Source: Oscillospiraceae bacterium
GTDB lineage: Bacteria; Bacillota; Clostridia; Oscillospirales; Ruminococcaceae
Direction of reading: 5' to 3'
DNA length: 10,132 nt
Assembly: GCA_016296165.1 (NCBI GenBank)
Contig: JAEDJV010000087.1
Span: 1-10,132 of the forward strand
The notes under the pieces are model-generated. The model made no database searches, was not told the origin of the DNA, and saw only the letters and a program-made list of their open reading frames with translations. Made by a program: the position numbers and the translations under genes. Of the stretch, positions 7,640 to 10,132 are shown in pieces. How positions within the stretch are numbered: the stretch's first letter is position 1; the number at the start of each line of letters is the position of its first letter.

Positions 7640-8700
7640 TAATAAACCTCCAAAAATTCATTGATCTCTGCGTCCATTTCATCAGCTATGCAGCCACCGT
7701 CAAGCCAGATTTTACTGAACCGGCATACCATTTCCATACATTTTTCAATATGCCAGCGGGGCTTCCAGTTAAAAGCAGCTTTTACTTTACTGCAGTCCAG
7801 CCTCAGAAGACCTGCTTCATGTGGCGCATCAGATTCCTGAATATTTTCCCATTTTATTTCTGGCCCCCAGGTCCTGCAAAATAAGTCGACCAGTTCTCCG
7901 GTAGTTATACAGTCACAATCATCGGGACCAACATTATAGCATCCGGCATATGTTTTATTCTCATATTGCTTTTGGACAATGGTCAGATAAACAGTAAGCG
8001 GTTCCAAAACATGCTGATAAGGTCTAACAGAATATGGATTGCGAACGCGTATTACTCGGCCTGCCTGTGCAGCCCGTATACAGTCAGGGATAATACGGTC
8101 ATTCGCAAAATCCCCTCCGCCAATTACATTTCCTGCCCGTGCAGTAGATACTGCCGGAGAGTCTTTTTCAGAAAAAAAACTGTTAATGTAACTATGTGTA
8201 ACCAGTTCAGAACAGCTTTTACTATTGGAATACGGATCAAAACCATCCAATGGTTCATTTTCCCGATATCCCCAGATCCATTCATTGTTGCGGTAGACTT
8301 TATCAGTCGTCACATTCAGCACACTCTTCACACAATCACTCCGGCGTACACATTCAAGAATATTTACTGTTCCCATGACATTCGTTTCGTATGTATATTG
8401 CGGATTTTTATAACTGTCACGAACAATTGGCTGTGCAGCAAGATGTATTACTATTTCAGGCTGTGCTCTATTAAATGCTTCCTGCAGGTTTTTCAGATCG
8501 CGAATATCTCCTGTATTACTGACTATTCTGTGATCCAGTTCTGCCAGAGAATATAAGTTAGGAGATACAGAAGCAGGAAGCGCATACCCGGTAACCACCG
8601 CACCTGCGTTAACTAATATCCTGCAAAGCCAGCTCCCTTTAAAGCCCGTATGTCCGGTTATAAAAACCCTCTTTCCCGAGTAAAAATTCATATCCATCAT
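7639..8700 (-). CDS. rfbG: CDP-glucose 4,6-dehydratase
   Basis: NAD-dependent extended short-chain dehydrogenase that converts CDP-glucose to CDP-4-keto-6-deoxyglucose (also ddhB). With the start at 8700 it has 353 residues, close to family length. The Rossmann motif is G16-HTG-FKG22 and reads GHTGFKGSW, the characteristic form for this enzyme. TTDKVY (131-136) supplies the active-site Thr-Asp-Lys, YSNSK (157-161) is the catalytic YxxxK, and RPYQHVLEP (226-234) is the substrate-loop signature. The frame is open back to 8781, but that region lies inside rfbF. The ATG at 8700 overlaps the rfbF TGA; the ATGs at 8697 and 8691 are also possible starts. No strong Shine-Dalgarno is seen, so coupling to rfbF translation is likely. 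Its TAA overlaps the rfbH ATG by one base. Confidence 0.95.
   Translation of the reverse strand: MMDMNFYSGKRVFITGHTGFKGSWLCRILVNAGAVVTGYALPASVSPNLYSLAELDHRIVSNTGDIRDLKNLQEAFNRAQPEIVIHLAAQPIVRDSYKNPQYTYETNVMGTVNILECVRRSDCVKSVLNVTTDKVYRNNEWIWGYRENEPLDGFDPYSNSKSCSELVTHSYINSFFSEKDSPAVSTARAGNVIGGGDFANDRIIPDCIRAAQAGRVIRVRNPYSVRPYQHVLEPLTVYLTIVQKQYENKTYAGCYNVGPDDCDCITTGELVDLFCRTWGPEIKWENIQESDAPHEAGLLRLDCSKVKAAFNWKPRWHIEKCMEMVCRFSKIWLDGGCIADEMDAEINEFLEVY
7647..7651 (-). promoter_or_regulatory. Ribosome binding site of rfbH within the rfbG 3' end
   Basis: GGAGG within the last rfbG codons lies seven bases before the rfbH ATG at 7639, which itself overlaps the rfbG stop as TAATG. This arrangement supports coupled translation and fixes the rfbH start. 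Confidence 0.8.
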
Positions 8701-9479
8701 TCGGACCACACTTTCCATGGAGCATTCCCTGTCTGCCACATCTTTTCCAGCTGCTGCTTTTCCCGTACCGTATCCATGCATTGCCAGAATCCTTCATGTT
8801 TATATGCCATTAGCTGACCGATTTCCGCCATTGTTTCCAATGGTTTCTTTTCAAGGACCGTATCATCATCTTCTATATAATCAATAAATTCGGGATTGCA
8901 GACCATAAAGCCAATATTTATCAGATTACCATCTCCTTTTATTTTCTCACGAAACTCATTGATATGTCCTTCTTCATCAATATCAAGCACACCAAACCGC
9001 TGACCAACATTGTAAGCTGATATGGTAACCATTTTTCCGTGTTTTTTATGAAAATCGACCAGCCTGGAAATATTGATATCAGATACTCCGTCACCATAAG
9101 TCAGCATAAAAGGTTCATCACCAATATATTCTTTGACACGTTTTATACGGCCGCCGGTCATGGTATTCAATCCTGTATCGACAACAGTAACTTTCCATCG
9201 TTCGGCACTGTTATGATGAATCGTCATTTCATTTTTCCCATTAGTAAAATCATAGGTAATATCTGAAGTATGAAGAAAATAGTCTGCAAAATACTCTTTA
9301 ATAACGTGCTGCTTATATCCTGCACAAATAATAAATTCATTAAATCCATAAGCAGAATACAGTTTCATAATATGCCAGAGGATCGGCTTTCCTCCTAATT
9401 CCACCATAGGCTTCGGTTTGAATTGGCTTTCATCACTGATTCGGGTTCCAAAACCTCCAGCTAAAATTACAACCTTCAT
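8697..9479 (-). CDS. rfbF: Glucose-1-phosphate cytidylyltransferase
   Basis: Makes CDP-glucose from CTP and alpha-D-glucose-1-phosphate in the cytoplasm, the first committed step to CDP-3,6-dideoxyhexoses (also called ddhA). The 260-residue protein is close to the usual length. It starts with the nucleotidyltransferase signature LAGGFGTR (residues 6-13), followed by KPKPMVELGGKPILWHIM (21-38) with the conserved Lys23. TGGRIKR lies at 108-114 and the metal-binding YGDGVSD at 128-134; GFWQCMDTVREK (230-241) is the C-terminal signature. Start: the ATG at 9479 matches family N-termini and is preceded by AGGGAGG at 9487-9493, seven bases away. The frame is nevertheless open upstream into the acyltransferase. 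The TGA stop overlaps the rfbG ATG (ATGA), implying translational coupling. Identification is very secure. Confidence 0.95.
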   Translation of the reverse strand: MKVVILAGGFGTRISDESQFKPKPMVELGGKPILWHIMKLYSAYGFNEFIICAGYKQHVIKEYFADYFLHTSDITYDFTNGKNEMTIHHNSAERWKVTVVDTGLNTMTGGRIKRVKEYIGDEPFMLTYGDGVSDINISRLVDFHKKHGKMVTISAYNVGQRFGVLDIDEEGHINEFREKIKGDGNLINIGFMVCNPEFIDYIEDDDTVLEKKPLETMAEIGQLMAYKHEGFWQCMDTVREKQQLEKMWQTGNAPWKVWSE

Positions 9480-10132
9480 ATATATTCCTCCCTGCTCGTA
9501 TCTCTTCTTTTTCCTTTTCATTTTGGTTCCATAACAAAAACTGTTATCCCAAAGCACAGCTCCAACTGTAGTTACAAATACAACAAATAATGGTTTGACA
9601 TAATAAATCAAAGTAATTTTGTTCATCCCAATTACAGTCAATAATACGTCTGTTCCTTCAATTACTGCAAGATGGGTAACATAAACAAAAAACAGATAGT
9701 TTTTACCAACAGCTTCAATCCATGAAACATTTACCCGTTCAGGATTTTGAAGTGCATACAAAAACATGGATATTACCATAAAAAGAGTACCCAAATATAT
9801 CTCTCTGTCATTTTCTGTTTTATAGTAGACAAATACATTCTGTGCGGTAGTTAAAAGAATACCTACTATATACAGGAAATATAGTTTTCTTACATTAAAT
9901 ATCTGCAATATCTGATTCTGATTTCGACGAATGACATATCCTGTAAGTAAAAATGGAAGCGCCATAAACAACCAGTTTCGAAACCATATATATACTGGTA
10001 TATCCAATATATTTTCAATTTCTAAAAAACCACATAGAAAGCGGCCGAACACATGTAGTCCCAACAATAAAGGAATAATCCAGAATGCAGAGCGTTCCAG
10101 CCAGTTGCAGTCAACTATAAAAAAAATAATGT
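9480..10132 (-). CDS. Membrane acyltransferase-3 family protein, C-terminal part (5' end beyond window)
   Basis: Integral membrane protein likely to O-acylate (probably O-acetylate) a surface glycan or its precursor. About 217 residues are visible, containing roughly six hydrophobic helices. The segment RNWLFMALPFLLTGYVI is typical of the later helices of the OafA/WecH-type acyltransferase-3 family. The frame is open to the right window edge, so the N-terminal half, with the catalytic His/Arg helices, is not seen; a TTG at 10067 is internal and not a real start. After the last helix comes a lysine/arginine-rich cytoplasmic tail (MKRKKKRYEQ), and the frame has no stop before the rfbF ATG at 9479, with which it is in phase. 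The gene therefore either reads through as an acyltransferase-RfbF fusion or has lost its stop by mutation or sequencing error. It sits where enterobacterial dideoxyhexose clusters carry ddhD. Family assignment rests on the C-terminal half only. Confidence 0.72.
9487..9493 (-). promoter_or_regulatory. Ribosome binding site of rfbF inside an open frame
   Basis: AGGGAGG lies seven bases before the rfbF ATG at 9479. It fixes the rfbF start although the upstream acyltransferase frame runs straight through it without a stop, and it argues that RfbF is at least partly made as a separate protein. Confidence 0.8.

Noticed and set aside
7966..8556. A 196-codon open frame on the plus strand opposite rfbG
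   Set aside because: Its translation is rich in Ile/Cys/Tyr with no domain-like pattern, it has no convincing ribosome binding site, and it lies wholly antisense to a highly conserved gene.
8701..8781. Longer rfbG start at 8781
   Set aside because: It would add 27 residues that lie entirely within rfbF and have no counterpart before the GHTGFKGSW motif in this family.

Overview
The window is an AT-rich (by eye about 60% A+T), tightly packed, single-direction polysaccharide gene cluster. Every convincing gene lies on the minus strand, so transcription runs from the right edge toward the left. Strong AGGAG-type ribosome binding sites, the base composition and the style of the membrane glycosyltransferases suggest a low-GC Gram-positive bacterium, probably a Clostridia/Lachnospiraceae-like Bacillota. 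No rRNA or other marker gene is present, so the taxonomy is inference.

In transcription order the layout is as follows. (1) 10132-9480: the C-terminal part of a membrane acyltransferase-3 protein, cut by the window edge, with no stop codon of its own before the next gene. (2) 9479-6293: rfbF, rfbG and rfbH (ddhA, ddhB, ddhC), which make the intermediate for CDP-3,6-dideoxyhexoses. (3) 6257-5292: an extended SDR reductase/epimerase in the position held by the abequose or paratose synthase gene in enterobacterial O-antigen clusters. (4) 5326-3624: two family-2 glycosyltransferases of the polyprenyl-phosphate type, one with C-terminal membrane helices (GtrB-like) and one soluble (DPM1-like). (5) 3612-3196: a small GtrA-like membrane protein. 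(6) 3151-275: two large polytopic GT-C type glycosyltransferases (GT87-like and GT39/PMT-like). (7) 268-1: an unassigned, apparently broken coding remnant running off the left edge.

The first block should convert glucose-1-phosphate to CDP-glucose, then to CDP-4-keto-6-deoxyglucose, then to the 3-deoxy intermediate, and finally, through the SDR, to a CDP-3,6-dideoxyhexose. The second block looks like an expanded gtrA/gtrB/GT-C module: load a sugar on undecaprenyl phosphate in the cytoplasm, flip it, and transfer it to a glycan on the outer face. Joined together, the window suggests a pathway that decorates a surface glycan with a 3,6-dideoxy sugar, possibly O-acylated by the acyltransferase. 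The gene for the E3 reductase (ddhD/rfbI) is not in the window.

Genes overlap or are separated by 44 bases or less. I see no internal promoter or terminator, so the promoter should lie beyond the right edge. There is no gene-free stretch longer than 300 bases. I see no RNA gene, CRISPR array, complete insertion sequence or origin.
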